NCBI RefSeq assembly: GCF_009176975.1
Contig: NZ_WEZG01000010.1
Location: 111,628 to 175,627, forward strand
Source: Aureimonas psammosilenae
GTDB taxonomy: Bacteria > Pseudomonadota > Alphaproteobacteria > Rhizobiales > Rhizobiaceae
DNA: 64,000 bases
Direction: 5' to 3'
Positions 8,615 to 19,595 of the stretch are shown piece by piece (positions within the stretch are counted from its first letter, which is position 1; every line of letters begins with the position of its first letter). The translations under genes were made by a program, and so were the position numbers. The notes below the pieces were generated by a model. The model worked only from the letters and a program-made list of their open reading frames with translations. It was not told the origin of the DNA and ran no database searches.

Positions 8615-9574
8615 TCAGCCTTTGACGAAGCGGTACACGCTTTCATGTCGGTAGCGTTCTCCCGGCTGCAGGATCGCGGACGGGAAATGCTCGTGGTTGG
8701 GCGCGTCCGGCCAGTTCTGCGGTTCGATGGCGATCGCGCCATGGCGTGCGACGGGCTTGCCGTCCAGCCCGAGGATCGTGCCGTCGAGATAAGCGCCGTC
8801 ATAGACCTGAAGACCGCTTTCGGTGGTGGCGATCTCCACCGACACGCCGCTCGATTCGCAGAACAATCGCGCCGCGTGGCGCGGCGTCCAGGAGCGTTCG
8901 GACGACAGGCAGAAATTATGGTCGAGAAGCGAAGGACCGCGCCCGATCACCCGCCCGTCGCGGAAGTCGAAGGGCGTGCCCTCGACCGGCTCGGCGACGC
9001 CGGTGGGGATGAGGTCGGAGCCTACGGGCAGATAGCGGTCGGCTTCCACTTCCAGGCAATGGTCGCGCGTTTCCGCGTGGCCGGAAAGGTTGAAATAAAG
9101 GTGCGACGTCATGTTCACGGGGCAGGGGGCCGTGACCTCGCCCTCGTAGACGATCGTCAGCATCTCGTCCTCGGCCGCGAACATGGCCGTCAAGCGCGCG
9201 ATGCCGGGATAGCCGTCCTCGCCCGCCGGCAGTTCGAGAGCCAGGACGGCATCGGTGGAGGAAACGCTTTCCACCGTCCATGGACGCGACCACGCGCCGG
9301 TGGTGCCGCCGTGCAAATGATGCGGCGGCTCGTTGATCGACAGTTGATGCACCTCGCCGCCGATAGGCAGGCGGCCGCGATCGAGGCGGTTGGCGTTGCG
9401 CCCGATGGTGGCGCCGAAGAAGGTTCGGTTGGCCGGGCCGTAGAACGCCTTGTCCTGCGCGCCGATCACGAGAGGGAAGGGCACGCCTTCCAGATAAACC
9501 GAGCGGATCGATGCGCCGGCCGGCAGGATCTCGACGTTCAGCGCGGAACTCTGAAGGCGAATGCTCGCGCCCAT
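8615..9574 (-). CDS. galM: Aldose 1-epimerase (galactose mutarotase type)
   Basis: 319 residues, in the GalM range. Family blocks seen are FGATIGRNANRL near residue 55, PHHLHGG near 85 carrying one catalytic His, NMTSHLYFNLSGH near 160 carrying the second His, and IEPQNWPDAPNH near 285 carrying the catalytic Glu. The enzyme interconverts alpha and beta anomers of free hexoses in the cytoplasm; no signal peptide is seen. It stands alone on the minus strand between opgG and the GGDEF-EAL gene. Substrate preference cannot be assigned. Confidence 0.9.
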   Translation of the reverse strand: MGASIRLQSSALNVEILPAGASIRSVYLEGVPFPLVIGAQDKAFYGPANRTFFGATIGRNANRLDRGRLPIGGEVHQLSINEPPHHLHGGTTGAWSRPWTVESVSSTDAVLALELPAGEDGYPGIARLTAMFAAEDEMLTIVYEGEVTAPCPVNMTSHLYFNLSGHAETRDHCLEVEADRYLPVGSDLIPTGVAEPVEGTPFDFRDGRVIGRGPSLLDHNFCLSSERSWTPRHAARLFCESSGVSVEIATTESGLQVYDGAYLDGTILGLDGKPVARHGAIAIEPQNWPDAPNHEHFPSAILQPGERYRHESVYRFVKG

Positions 9575-9671
9575 GTCTTGGTGATTCCATTGAAGTGACG
9601 AAGCGCAAAGGAAGCGCTCGCACGGCCGAAGTCAATGCAGCCAAGCGCCGCCGGCGCGGTTCGCGGGCGTT

Positions 9672-11576
9672 TCAGGCAGCCGCTGACACGGCTTCGGGCG
9701 CGCGAGCCTCGCCGGCCAAACGGCGTTCGGCGGCATCCGGCGACAAGGGACGGTCGAAGAGATAGCCTTGTCCGAGCCGCCCGCCGGCCGCTTTCGCCAG
9801 TTGGCGGTGATGTTCCGTTTCGATGCCTTCCGCGACGACGTCGAGAGCGAGCTTCTCGGCAAGGGCGCACACCATGGTGACGATCGCCTCGTTGCTCTGC
9901 CGGTCCGCTCCGCCCCCCAGGAAGGAGCGGTCGATCTTGATCTTGTGGAAGGGGAAGCGGGTCAGATAGCTCAAGGAAGCGTAGCCCGTGCCGAAATCAT
10001 CCAGCGAGATGCGGCAGCCCAGGGCGTGAAGACGCAGAAGCACCTCGGCGGCGGTGGCGTCGTTCTCGATCAGCGTGCTTTCGGTGATCTCGATCTCCAG
10101 CCGTCCATGGGCGATGTCGTGGGTGGCAAGGCACCGGGCGACATGATCCACGAGGGACGGCTCGCAGAGCTGGCGGGCCGAAACGTTTACCGCGACGAAG
10201 ATATCCTTCGGCCAGGAGGCCGCTTGGCGGCAAGCCTCGTCGATCACCCAAAGCCCGATCGATTCGATCAGCGCGCTGTCTTCGGCCAGGGGAATGAACT
10301 CCGCCGGGGGGATCAGTCCGAACTCGCGATGGCGCCAGCGCAGAAGCGCCTCGAAGCCCTGCGTGCGAGTGTTCGCGAGGTCTACGATGGGTTGATAGGC
10401 AAGGAAAAGCTCGCCGCGCGCCGCCGCGCCCCGCAGGTCTTCCAAGAGCCTTTGGCGGTGGAGAAGGGCCTGCTTCATGGCCGGCTCGAAGGCGAGCGCC
10501 CGCGCCCGTCCGGCGAGCTTGGCGCAGGAAAGGGCGATGTCGGCGTCATCGAGAAGCGAGGCCGACGCCGCCGCGTTCTCGGCCACCTGAAGCCCGAGGC
10601 TGACGGTGGCTGCGACCGTGCGGCCCGGGATGGAGAAGGGGCGCGCGGCGACCGCCGACAGAATGGCCCTCGCGGCGACCGAACTTCGCTGCGCGCAATC
10701 GCGGCCAAAATGCAGAATGGCGAATTCGTCGCCGCCGGTGCGGGCGATGAGCGTCGCGTCCGGCACCGCCGCTTCCAGCCGCCGGGACAGATCCACCAAA
10801 ACGCGGTCGCCCGCTTCATGGCCGAGCGTATCGTTCACGGCCTTGAAATGATCCAGGCCTACCAGAACCACCGCCTTGGCTTCCCCTTCCGCCTCGCCCA
10901 AAGCCGCGTTGAAGGCGAAGCGGTTGGCAAGACCCGTCATCGCGTCGGTGCGCACCACCCGGTCGAGCCGGCGGTTCTGGCGCGACACGACGAGCAGAAG
11001 AATGGCGCCGAACAGGACGAGCGCGAGGGTCGTGGCGCAGATCTGCCCGAGAATGATCTCCAGCTTGCGCTGATTCTCCTGCACCTCGTCGCCGGCTTGC
11101 GAATGGGAGCTTGAAGAAAGACGCAGGATGCGCGGCACGAAGGGCCGCAACCGATCGATGGTCGCCGTGATGGCGGCGCTGCTGGCAGGGTTGCCGAGAC
11201 GATGCGGGTCGATCCGCGCGAGTTCGGCGCCGATCTCCCGGAAAAGGGCGACCCGGTCCGGGTCTCCGGCAATGGCCTGGTCGTGAAAGACGCCGGTCCG
11301 ATTCTTGAAGATGCCGAAGCGCAGTTCGACCTCGGCCGTATTGTCGCGACGAAGCGCCAGCCCGAGCGCCGCTTCGAACCGCAGGAGTTCGCTCGCGGCC
11401 TGGGAAAGATCGAAGGTGACGTTGTAGCGGGAGGCTTCCGTCATGCTTCTTTGATAGCGAACCGCGAGCAACGACGAGACCACCGCCAGAACGGCCAGAA
11501 TCACCGTGATGCCCAGCAATGCGGGACGAAGGCGGTTCCTGCCGCCGAAAAACACGCCGTTCGCCCCGCCCGTCAT
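9672..11576 (-). CDS. Membrane-bound GGDEF-EAL cyclic-di-GMP protein
   Basis: 634 residues with one N-terminal membrane span (about 14-38), a periplasmic or linker region of about 110 residues rich in helices, a second span near 160-180, a GGDEF domain (about 200-355) with an intact GGDEF active-site motif, and an EAL domain (about 375-620) with FEALLRW, a conserved ITES segment and SLDDFGTGYASL. Both catalytic signatures are intact, so cyclase and phosphodiesterase activity are both possible. The start at 11576 overlaps the stop of the upstream secreted protein by ATGA, implying the two act together, perhaps as input and output. Confidence 0.9.
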   Translation of the reverse strand: MTGGANGVFFGGRNRLRPALLGITVILAVLAVVSSLLAVRYQRSMTEASRYNVTFDLSQAASELLRFEAALGLALRRDNTAEVELRFGIFKNRTGVFHDQAIAGDPDRVALFREIGAELARIDPHRLGNPASSAAITATIDRLRPFVPRILRLSSSSHSQAGDEVQENQRKLEIILGQICATTLALVLFGAILLLVVSRQNRRLDRVVRTDAMTGLANRFAFNAALGEAEGEAKAVVLVGLDHFKAVNDTLGHEAGDRVLVDLSRRLEAAVPDATLIARTGGDEFAILHFGRDCAQRSSVAARAILSAVAARPFSIPGRTVAATVSLGLQVAENAAASASLLDDADIALSCAKLAGRARALAFEPAMKQALLHRQRLLEDLRGAAARGELFLAYQPIVDLANTRTQGFEALLRWRHREFGLIPPAEFIPLAEDSALIESIGLWVIDEACRQAASWPKDIFVAVNVSARQLCEPSLVDHVARCLATHDIAHGRLEIEITESTLIENDATAAEVLLRLHALGCRISLDDFGTGYASLSYLTRFPFHKIKIDRSFLGGGADRQSNEAIVTMVCALAEKLALDVVAEGIETEHHRQLAKAAGGRLGQGYLFDRPLSPDAAERRLAGEARAPEAVSAAA

Positions 11577-12076
11577 GCGACGATGTCGATTTCGGTGAGC
11601 TGCCACACGGCGCGGCTGTAATAGGACTGGTGCTTCAGTTCCTGCCGGTCGTCGAAGGGAAAGAGCAGGAAGACCGGGCCCTTGTCGCTGATCGGCATGG
11701 CCTGCCCGTTGCGGCGCGTCGCCAGAAGGGCATCGGCCTCGATGAGTTCGGCGACGTCCGTTTCTACCGAATAGTCGTTCAGCGCAACGAGGCGGATGGT
11801 CTTGGGCGCGGCGCCGAACGCGCCGAGATAGTTCTTCACCGACACGCCGGAAAATTCGTTCACCCCGTCGTGCCACGGCGTCGCGGTGGAGAACGAGGTT
11901 CGGCCCAGGGCGTCGAGATCCGAAAGGCTGCTGGACACGCTGCCGTCCGGGCCGGCCTTCGGGAAGCGCCCGCGAAGCGTGAGGATGGTCTCGTCGGCCA
12001 ATACCGGACGGGATGACAGGGCGCCGGCCATCGCCGACACCCCCAACCCTATGAGTATCTGTCTTCTGTTGATCAT
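11573..12076 (-). CDS. Secreted molybdopterin-oxidoreductase-fold-like protein
   Basis: 167 residues starting MINRRQILIGLGVSAMAGA, a signal peptide with an RR pair and an AxA-type cleavage site near residue 25; an alternative start lies 15 bp upstream. The mature part (FSGVSVKNYLGAFGA, then VALNDYSVETDV, then DKGPVFLLFPFDD) resembles the small stand-alone oxidoreductase molybdopterin-binding-domain (sulfite-oxidase fold) proteins. No cofactor-binding Cys is present in the mature part, so it may be a sensor rather than an enzyme. It is translationally coupled to the GGDEF-EAL gene. Confidence 0.75.
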   Translation of the reverse strand: MINRRQILIGLGVSAMAGALSSRPVLADETILTLRGRFPKAGPDGSVSSSLSDLDALGRTSFSTATPWHDGVNEFSGVSVKNYLGAFGAAPKTIRLVALNDYSVETDVAELIEADALLATRRNGQAMPISDKGPVFLLFPFDDRQELKHQSYYSRAVWQLTEIDIVA

Positions 12077-12311
12077 CGGATTTCCCGCCACCGTTCGAGA
12101 TCGGTTCTATGACCTGATTCTTGCAGCATTCCTTGTCGGCGAAGGGATTCCGACCGACTTTCCCGACTATCGCTAATGCTCTGTGAACCCGTGACTTCCG
12201 TCCGGGTCACGACGTCGGCCCGACCGCCCTCAGCCATGAGGTGGATGGATTTGGAATCATTAACGACGACCTGACTTGGTCGGGTTTCATTCGAACCAGC
12301 CGGGAAATTTA

Positions 12312-12327
12312 AGGGAAAACTTTCCCT
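12312..12327. promoter_or_regulatory. Inverted repeat upstream of the tad-like genes
   Basis: AGGGAAA and TTTCCCT form a perfect 7-2-7 palindrome 46 bp before the first TadE-like start codon, inside the 297-bp divergent gap shared with the secreted-protein/GGDEF-EAL pair. Its position suits an operator for either direction. No regulator can be named. Confidence 0.35.
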
Positions 12328-12373
12328 CTCCTGCGCGAAGACTTGCGTTGAATTTCGCGGAAAGGGGCGAGGC

Positions 12374-12958
12374 TTGATGGGCGGCGGTGGAAGGAGCGCG
12401 GGACGGGCATCGGTTGCATCGCGGTTCCTGCGGGGGCGCTCGGGTGCCTCGGCCATCGAGTTCGCGCTCGTTGCCACGCCGTTTCTGATGCTTCTGATGA
12501 TGCTGTTCCAGATCTCGCTGTTCTACTTCGCCAAGGAATCGCTCGACGATGCCGTGCGCAGCGCCTCGCGCCAGATCATGGTGGGAAAAGTTCCCGCGAG
12601 CACCCAGAGCGCCGAAGCGTTCCGCAACACTCTTCTTTGCCCGAGGCTTCTGTTCGGCCTCGAATGCTCCGCCATCAAGGTGGACGCTTACCGGATCGGG
12701 TTGACCTCCGATGCCAAGACCGGGACAGGCATCTACCAGTTCGTCGACAAGACCAAGAAGGCTCTGCGTTCGCCCTCATCGGCGGGGGGCTTCTGCATCG
12801 GCGCGGCCAACGACTACGTCTTTCTCGACGTTTCCTATACCTTCACCAACGCCCTGTCGGCCTTGTTCGATCGGTTGACGGGCGGCGGACTGAAGACGAT
12901 CCGCTCCACCAGCCTTTTCCGCAACGAGCCCTTCGCCACCGGAGGCGCGTCATGCTGA
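12374..12958 (+). CDS. TadE-like pseudopilin-family protein
   Basis: 194 residues. A short basic N-terminus (RFLRGRSG) precedes ASAIEFALVATPFLMLLMML, the TadE-like prepilin hydrophobic segment with the conserved Glu, followed by an extracytoplasmic domain with four Cys. TadE-like proteins are minor components of Flp/Tad-type surface systems. It overlaps the next gene by 7 bp and leads a three-gene operon. No cpaF, tadB/C or flp gene is within the window, so the machinery it uses must be elsewhere. Confidence 0.85.
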   Translation: MMGGGGRSAGRASVASRFLRGRSGASAIEFALVATPFLMLLMMLFQISLFYFAKESLDDAVRSASRQIMVGKVPASTQSAEAFRNTLLCPRLLFGLECSAIKVDAYRIGLTSDAKTGTGIYQFVDKTKKALRSPSSAGGFCIGAANDYVFLDVSYTFTNALSALFDRLTGGGLKTIRSTSLFRNEPFATGGASC

Positions 12959-13611
12959 CCGAAAGACGGGCAAGCCGGTCGATCGGGGAGGCCAAACGCT
13001 TCCTTGCCGACCGCCGGGGAATCGCCGCCCTGGAATTCGTGCTCATCGCGCCGATCATGATCCTGCTTCTAGGCAGTCTGCCGGATGTCGTCGGCGTCGT
13101 TTCGGCCGCGAAACAGGCCACCAAGCTCGCGGAAACGATGGGTCAGCTCGTTTCGCAAGCCAAGGTGACGCTGACGGAAAACGACATCAATCAGATCCTC
13201 AACGCGGCGCCGCTCGTCGATCCCGACATCCTCTCCTATGCCCGCGCCGCCGATGTCGCGGTCGAGAACGCGGCGAGCATCACCATCACCAGCGTCGCCT
13301 TCACGCCGATCGGCAATTCCTGCGCCACGACATGCCAATACGAAGCCGGCGTGGTCTTCAGCCGCACGCTTTCGGGGACAGTGCGGGAATGCGGCAAACT
13401 CAGCGCCGGCTCCACCAACAGCCCCACCACCCTTCCGGCCGAGGTGTTCAGCGCCAATTCGATCGTCGTGGTCGATGTCGAAACGCATTTCAAGCCTTTC
13501 GCGACCAGCTTCCTCACCGGCGAAGTGTCGTTCAAGCGCTCCTCCTATTTCCGCCCGCGCTACCTCGAAAACGTCACCTCTACAAAGAACTGTCCCGGAT
13601 ATGCGTCCTGA
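12952..13611 (+). CDS. Second TadE/TadF-like protein
   Basis: 219 residues. The basic N-terminus (KRFLADRRG) is followed by IAALEFVLIAPIMILLLGSL, again the TadE-type hydrophobic helix with its Glu. The extracytoplasmic part has four Cys (CATTC pair, CGK, CPGYAS near the end) and a Ser/Thr-rich stretch. The start was placed where the TadE motif sits a normal distance from Met; the frame is open further upstream but that is antisense-free shadow of the preceding gene. It overlaps both neighbours, so the trio is translationally coupled. Confidence 0.83.
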   Translation: MLTERRASRSIGEAKRFLADRRGIAALEFVLIAPIMILLLGSLPDVVGVVSAAKQATKLAETMGQLVSQAKVTLTENDINQILNAAPLVDPDILSYARAADVAVENAASITITSVAFTPIGNSCATTCQYEAGVVFSRTLSGTVRECGKLSAGSTNSPTTLPAEVFSANSIVVVDVETHFKPFATSFLTGEVSFKRSSYFRPRYLENVTSTKNCPGYAS

Positions 13612-14947
13612 TATCCTCGCTCGAATGCTCGCTTTCTTTCGAAATGGCGCGCCGAGGCCGGCACCACGCTGCGGTTTCTTCAAATCCCGCGAGGCCAACG
13701 TCGCGGTGATCTTCGCCCTTTCCTTGATGCCCCTCATGGGCGTCACGGGCTTGGCGGTGGATTTCGCGCGGGCGACGCTTCTGCGCAACCGCCTTCAGGT
13801 CGCGGCCGATGCGGCGGCGTTGGCGTCCATCGCGGTGAAGTCGCCCGCTGCCTTGGAAGCTCAGAAGATGGCTGGAGACGGCGTGGTGGCGGCCGGGGAG
13901 GCCGACGGGCGGCAAATCTTCTATTCCAACCTGAACGCCGCCGACCGGGCCGCGGTGACCAGCGTGACCGTGAAAGTGGAGAAGGTCGGCAATCGACTGC
14001 GCTCCGAGGTTAATTTCGGCGTGGATTCGCAAACCTCGCTGTTGGCGATTTTCGGACAGAATTCGAGTTCCATGAAGGGGCGGTCCGCCGGCGAGTACAT
14101 GCTCGCGCAGTTCGTGGACTTCCATATCCTCATCGACAACACGCCTTCCATGGGCGTCGGTGCGACGGCCGCCGACATAGCGATCCTCGAAGCCAAGACG
14201 GGTTGCGCCTTTGCGTGCCACGATCTCAGCAATGCGAACAACGCCTACAAGAAGGCCAAGTCATTCGGTGCGAACATGCGCATCGACGTGGTGCGGATGG
14301 CGGTGAAGAAGCTGACCGAAACGGCAGGCGACAACATGGAGGTCGACAACCAGTTCCGGATGGGCGTCTATACTTTCGGCGACACGGCGCTGACGATGGG
14401 CCTGAAAACCATCATTTCGCCGACCTCGGACATGAAGAAGGTGCGCGACGAAGCCAATGCCGTCGATCTGATGAGCATTCCCTTCAACGGCTTCAACAAC
14501 GACCAGACCACGGACTTCTACTCCACGCTCGATAAGATGGAGGGGAAGCTGACCGCCGCCGGTGATGGCAACAGCAGCGAAACGCCGCAGAAAATCCTGT
14601 TTCTCGTGTCGGACGGGGTGAACGACGGGTTCGTGCCCTTGACCGGCTGCACCAAGAAGCTGACCGGAACACGATGCCAAGCGCCGATCGATGTCGCGCA
14701 ATCGATCTGCAAGAAGATCAAGGCCAAGGGCATCAAGATCGCGGCCCTTTATACGACCTATCTGCCGCTCCCTTCCAACGGATGGTACAATGACTGGATC
14801 AAGCCGTTCCAGGCCGAACTCGGCGCGAAGATGCAGGAATGCGCTTCGCCGGGCCTTTACTACGAAGTGAGCCCCACCGAGGGCATCGACGACGCCATGA
14901 ACGCGCTTTTCAAGAAGTCGCTGCGCACGGTGCAGCTTTCCTCCTGA
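13601..14947 (+). CDS. TadG-like protein with von Willebrand factor A domain
   Basis: 448 residues. After a basic leader, ANVAVIFALSLMPLMGVTGL (about 30-50) is the Tad_N (TadG N-terminal) helix, followed by DFARATLLRNRLQVAADAAA, typical of the family. A VWA domain spans roughly 165-440; its MIDAS begins IDNTPSMG, matching DxTxS, and a later LVSDGVNDG supports the fold. Cys-rich insertions (CAFACHD, CTKK, CQAP, CKK) suggest disulfides outside the cytoplasm. It overlaps the preceding gene by 11 bp. VWA-TadG proteins are associated with surface adhesion in Flp/Tad systems. Confidence 0.87.
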   Translation: MRPDILARMLAFFRNGAPRPAPRCGFFKSREANVAVIFALSLMPLMGVTGLAVDFARATLLRNRLQVAADAAALASIAVKSPAALEAQKMAGDGVVAAGEADGRQIFYSNLNAADRAAVTSVTVKVEKVGNRLRSEVNFGVDSQTSLLAIFGQNSSSMKGRSAGEYMLAQFVDFHILIDNTPSMGVGATAADIAILEAKTGCAFACHDLSNANNAYKKAKSFGANMRIDVVRMAVKKLTETAGDNMEVDNQFRMGVYTFGDTALTMGLKTIISPTSDMKKVRDEANAVDLMSIPFNGFNNDQTTDFYSTLDKMEGKLTAAGDGNSSETPQKILFLVSDGVNDGFVPLTGCTKKLTGTRCQAPIDVAQSICKKIKAKGIKIAALYTTYLPLPSNGWYNDWIKPFQAELGAKMQECASPGLYYEVSPTEGIDDAMNALFKKSLRTVQLSS

Positions 14948-14980
14948 GGGTGGGAGGCTATCCGAAAAGTCCGCAAGCTC

Positions 14981-15011
14981 GATGCGGCGGCGTTTGTTCC
15001 GCCGCCGCATC
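14981..15011 (+). terminator. Hairpin after the TadG-like gene
   Basis: A perfect 12-bp stem, GATGCGGCGGCG with CGCCGCCGCATC, around a 7-nt loop, 34 bp after the stop. There is no T tract, so it may be a processing or stabilising structure as well as a terminator. The remaining 284-bp gap before the chemoreceptor shows no gene. Confidence 0.6.
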
Positions 15012-15162
15012 GTCACCGGTCGGATCGTCGGCACGCCGAGGGATTGCGGCGCTGAGCTCGGCGCGAGAAGGAAGCGATGCCGCCCTATCGCGACCGAAGA
15101 GCAACGCCGGCCGGGACTTGAAAGCGCCTCGCCTCGACGCGGCCCCGGATTTCGGAAAGTCG

Positions 15163-15179
15163 ATTAAACTCGATTTAAT
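15163..15179. promoter_or_regulatory. AT-rich inverted repeat upstream of the chemoreceptor
   Basis: ATTAAA and TTTAAT arms separated by 5 nt sit 53 bp before the chemoreceptor start in an otherwise GC-rich gap. The position suits a promoter or operator. No consensus match is claimed. Confidence 0.3.
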
Positions 15180-15192
15180 GGCCGTGGATTAA

Positions 15193-17442
<2,250 letters not shown>

Positions 17443-17604
17443 AGCGTTTGCCGAGCAGTTCATGTCGTAACCGGCGGCTTTAAGGAAGTCGCGCCATTCA
17501 TCCGGAAGGAAGAGCGGGATCGGCGTTCCAACGGTTTGCCGGAGCGCGTCGATCGTTGGTTCGGCTCTACCCTCCAATCGACGCTACCCGACGCGAAAAC
17601 GCTC

Positions 17605-17787
17605 TTAATGAAGATGCTTCGGCCGGCTGTCGATGATGTCGAGCGCCACGGTGCAGGCGTCGAGAAAGGCCTGCCGGTCGAGTTCGGGATGTACGGCCTT
17701 GAACCGTGAAACGAGCTCTTCCGCATCGTTTCCCTCGATCTCGTCGACGAGGCGCAGCACGGTGATGATCGGGTCTTCGCGGTCCAA
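17605..17787 (-). CDS. Small acidic protein of 60 residues, TTG start
   Basis: The protein starts LDREDPIITVLRLVDEIEG (TTG read as Met) and ends SRPKHLH; it is soluble, helical-looking and rich in Asp/Glu. The TTG start is supported by AAGGAGA centred 9-10 nt upstream; the frame is open further upstream but that part is Arg-rich and does not look coding. I recognise no family. It is convergent with the chemoreceptor and divergent from the amino-acid importer. Confidence 0.55.
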   Translation of the reverse strand: MDREDPIITVLRLVDEIEGNDAEELVSRFKAVHPELDRQAFLDACTVALDIIDSRPKHLH

Positions 17788-18064
17788 CGCTCGGTCTCTC
17801 CTTCGCGTGTGACTTGGCGTCCTTGGCGCGCAAAGAAATGGCCGTCGTGCGATCACCGCTTCGAAGGTGTATCTCTCACCGCCGACAAGGCCGGAATCGA
17901 CGCCCGTCAAGGCTGGCTATTTTCGTCAACCCACGAAAAACGGTTGCAAAATCCTCGGCGACCCCACCTTCCCTCGGGCATCACATTCGACGGTTCGCGA
18001 AGGACAAGGGCGGTTCGCCCCCGTTCCACGCCGCGCCGGTTCGTTCTTGAAGAGGAAGCACCCC

Positions 18065-18826
18065 GTGAAGAAAATCCTGGCCGTCGCCCTGGCCCTCGCC
18101 TCCCTGACCGGAACGGCGTCGGCAGGAAGCCTGAAGGACGTCGAAAGCGCCAAGAAGCTGCGCATCGGCACGGAGGGCACCTATGCGCCCTTCACCTTCC
18201 ACGACGCTTCCGGCGAACTCGTCGGCTTCGACGTGGAGATCGGCCGCGCGGTCGCCAAGCGCCTTGGCGTCGAGCCGGTCTTCGTTGAAGGCAAGTGGGA
18301 CGGGCTGATCGCGGGCCTTGGCGCGGACCGCTACGACGCCGTGATCAACCAGGTCGGCATCACCGAGGAGCGCAAGGCCCGCTTTGATTTCTCCGACCCC
18401 TACATCGTCTCGAAGGCCGTCCTGATCGTCAAGCAAGGCAATACCGACATCAAGTCCTTCGCCGACCTCAAGGGCAAGAAGTCGGCGCAGTCGCTGACCT
18501 CCAATTTCGGCAAGATCGCCGAAAAGGCGGGCGCTGAACTCGTGGGCACGGACGGTTTCGACCAGTCGATCCAGCTCGTCCTGACGGGCCGGGCGGATGC
18601 GACGGTCAACGACAGCCTGTCCTTCCTCGACTTCAAGAAGCAGAAGCCGAATGCGCCCGTCGCGATCGCGGCGAGCGAAGACGAGGCTTCCGCCTCCGCC
18701 ATCATCGTTCAAAAGGACAATCCGGAACTGGTGGCCGCGATCAACAAGGCTCTGGCCGAGATCAAGGCCGACGGTACCTATCAAACGATCTCGCAGAAAT
18801 ATTTCGGCGCCGACGTTTCGAAGTAA
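18065..18826 (+). CDS. Polar amino-acid ABC transporter, periplasmic binding protein
   Basis: 253 residues of the solute-binding family 3 fold. A GTG start at 18065 gives MKKILAVALALASLTGTASA, a clean signal peptide, and GAGGAAG lies 8 nt upstream. The mature protein has LRIGTEGTYAPFTF, then DVEIGRAVAKRLG, GLGADRYDAVINQVGITEER and FSDPY, typical of cystine or general polar amino-acid binders (FliY/TcyJ type). It leads an operon with the permease and ATPase. The exact ligand is not determined; cystine-type is a guess from the motif pattern. Confidence 0.9.
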   Translation: MKKILAVALALASLTGTASAGSLKDVESAKKLRIGTEGTYAPFTFHDASGELVGFDVEIGRAVAKRLGVEPVFVEGKWDGLIAGLGADRYDAVINQVGITEERKARFDFSDPYIVSKAVLIVKQGNTDIKSFADLKGKKSAQSLTSNFGKIAEKAGAELVGTDGFDQSIQLVLTGRADATVNDSLSFLDFKKQKPNAPVAIAASEDEASASAIIVQKDNPELVAAINKALAEIKADGTYQTISQKYFGADVSK

Positions 18827-18887
18827 GCAGCAACGGGCGGCCCGGCTGCCCGACCATTGAAGAAGCGGGGGACAGGGGCATGTTTCC

Positions 18888-19595
18888 TTGTCCCCGCGAC
18901 CGGAACGGACCGACGTGCACCCCAGTCTGCAACTGATGCTCGATTCGCTCTGGCCGCTCGTACGGGCCGGGCTCGTCTTCACCATCCCGCTCGCCCTTCT
19001 GTCCTTCGCCTTCGGCCTCGCGCTCGGATTCGCGACCGCCGTGGCGCGGCTCTTCGCGCCCGCCCCGATCGCGGCGGTGGCGCGTTTCTATGTCTGGTTC
19101 ATCCGCGGCACGCCGCTTCTCGTGCAGCTTTTCGTGATCTTCTACGGGCTGCCGAGCGTCGGCATCCTGATCGACGCCTTTCCGGCAGCCCTGATCGGCT
19201 TTTCGCTGAGCGTCGGCGCTTATACGTCCGAAATCATCCGCGCGGCCCTGTCCTCGATCCCGAAGGGTCAGTGGGAAGCGGCCTTTTCCATCGGCATGAC
19301 GAGGCGGCAGGCCATGGCGCGCACGATCGTGCCGCAGGCCGTGCGCGTCGCCCTGCCGCCCCTCGGCAACTCCTTCATCTCGCTCGTGAAGGACACCTCG
19401 CTCGCCGCCGCGATCACCGTGCCGGAACTCTTCCAGCAGGCCCAGCGCGTGGTGGCCGTGACCTACGAGCCGCTGGTGCTTTATATCGAGGCCGCGCTAC
19501 TCTACCTCGTCTTTTCGTCCGTGCTTTCCGCGTTGCAGGCCCGGCTGGAGCGCCGCTTCGCCACCTATGGCGGTTATCTGGAGGGCCGCCCGTGA
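18888..19595 (+). CDS. Polar amino-acid ABC transporter, permease
   Basis: About 235 residues with five hydrophobic spans and the HisM/GlnP-type elements YVWFIRGTPLLVQLFVIFYG and the EAA loop EAAFSIGMTRRQAMARTIVP. The start is uncertain: a TTG at 18888 has a G-rich site before it, while a GTG at 18915 gives a protein shorter by nine residues that begins right before the first span. It sits between the binding protein and the ATPase and overlaps the latter by GTGA. Probably functions as a homodimer. Confidence 0.9.
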   Translation: MSPRPERTDVHPSLQLMLDSLWPLVRAGLVFTIPLALLSFAFGLALGFATAVARLFAPAPIAAVARFYVWFIRGTPLLVQLFVIFYGLPSVGILIDAFPAALIGFSLSVGAYTSEIIRAALSSIPKGQWEAAFSIGMTRRQAMARTIVPQAVRVALPPLGNSFISLVKDTSLAAAITVPELFQQAQRVVAVTYEPLVLYIEAALLYLVFSSVLSALQARLERRFATYGGYLEGRP

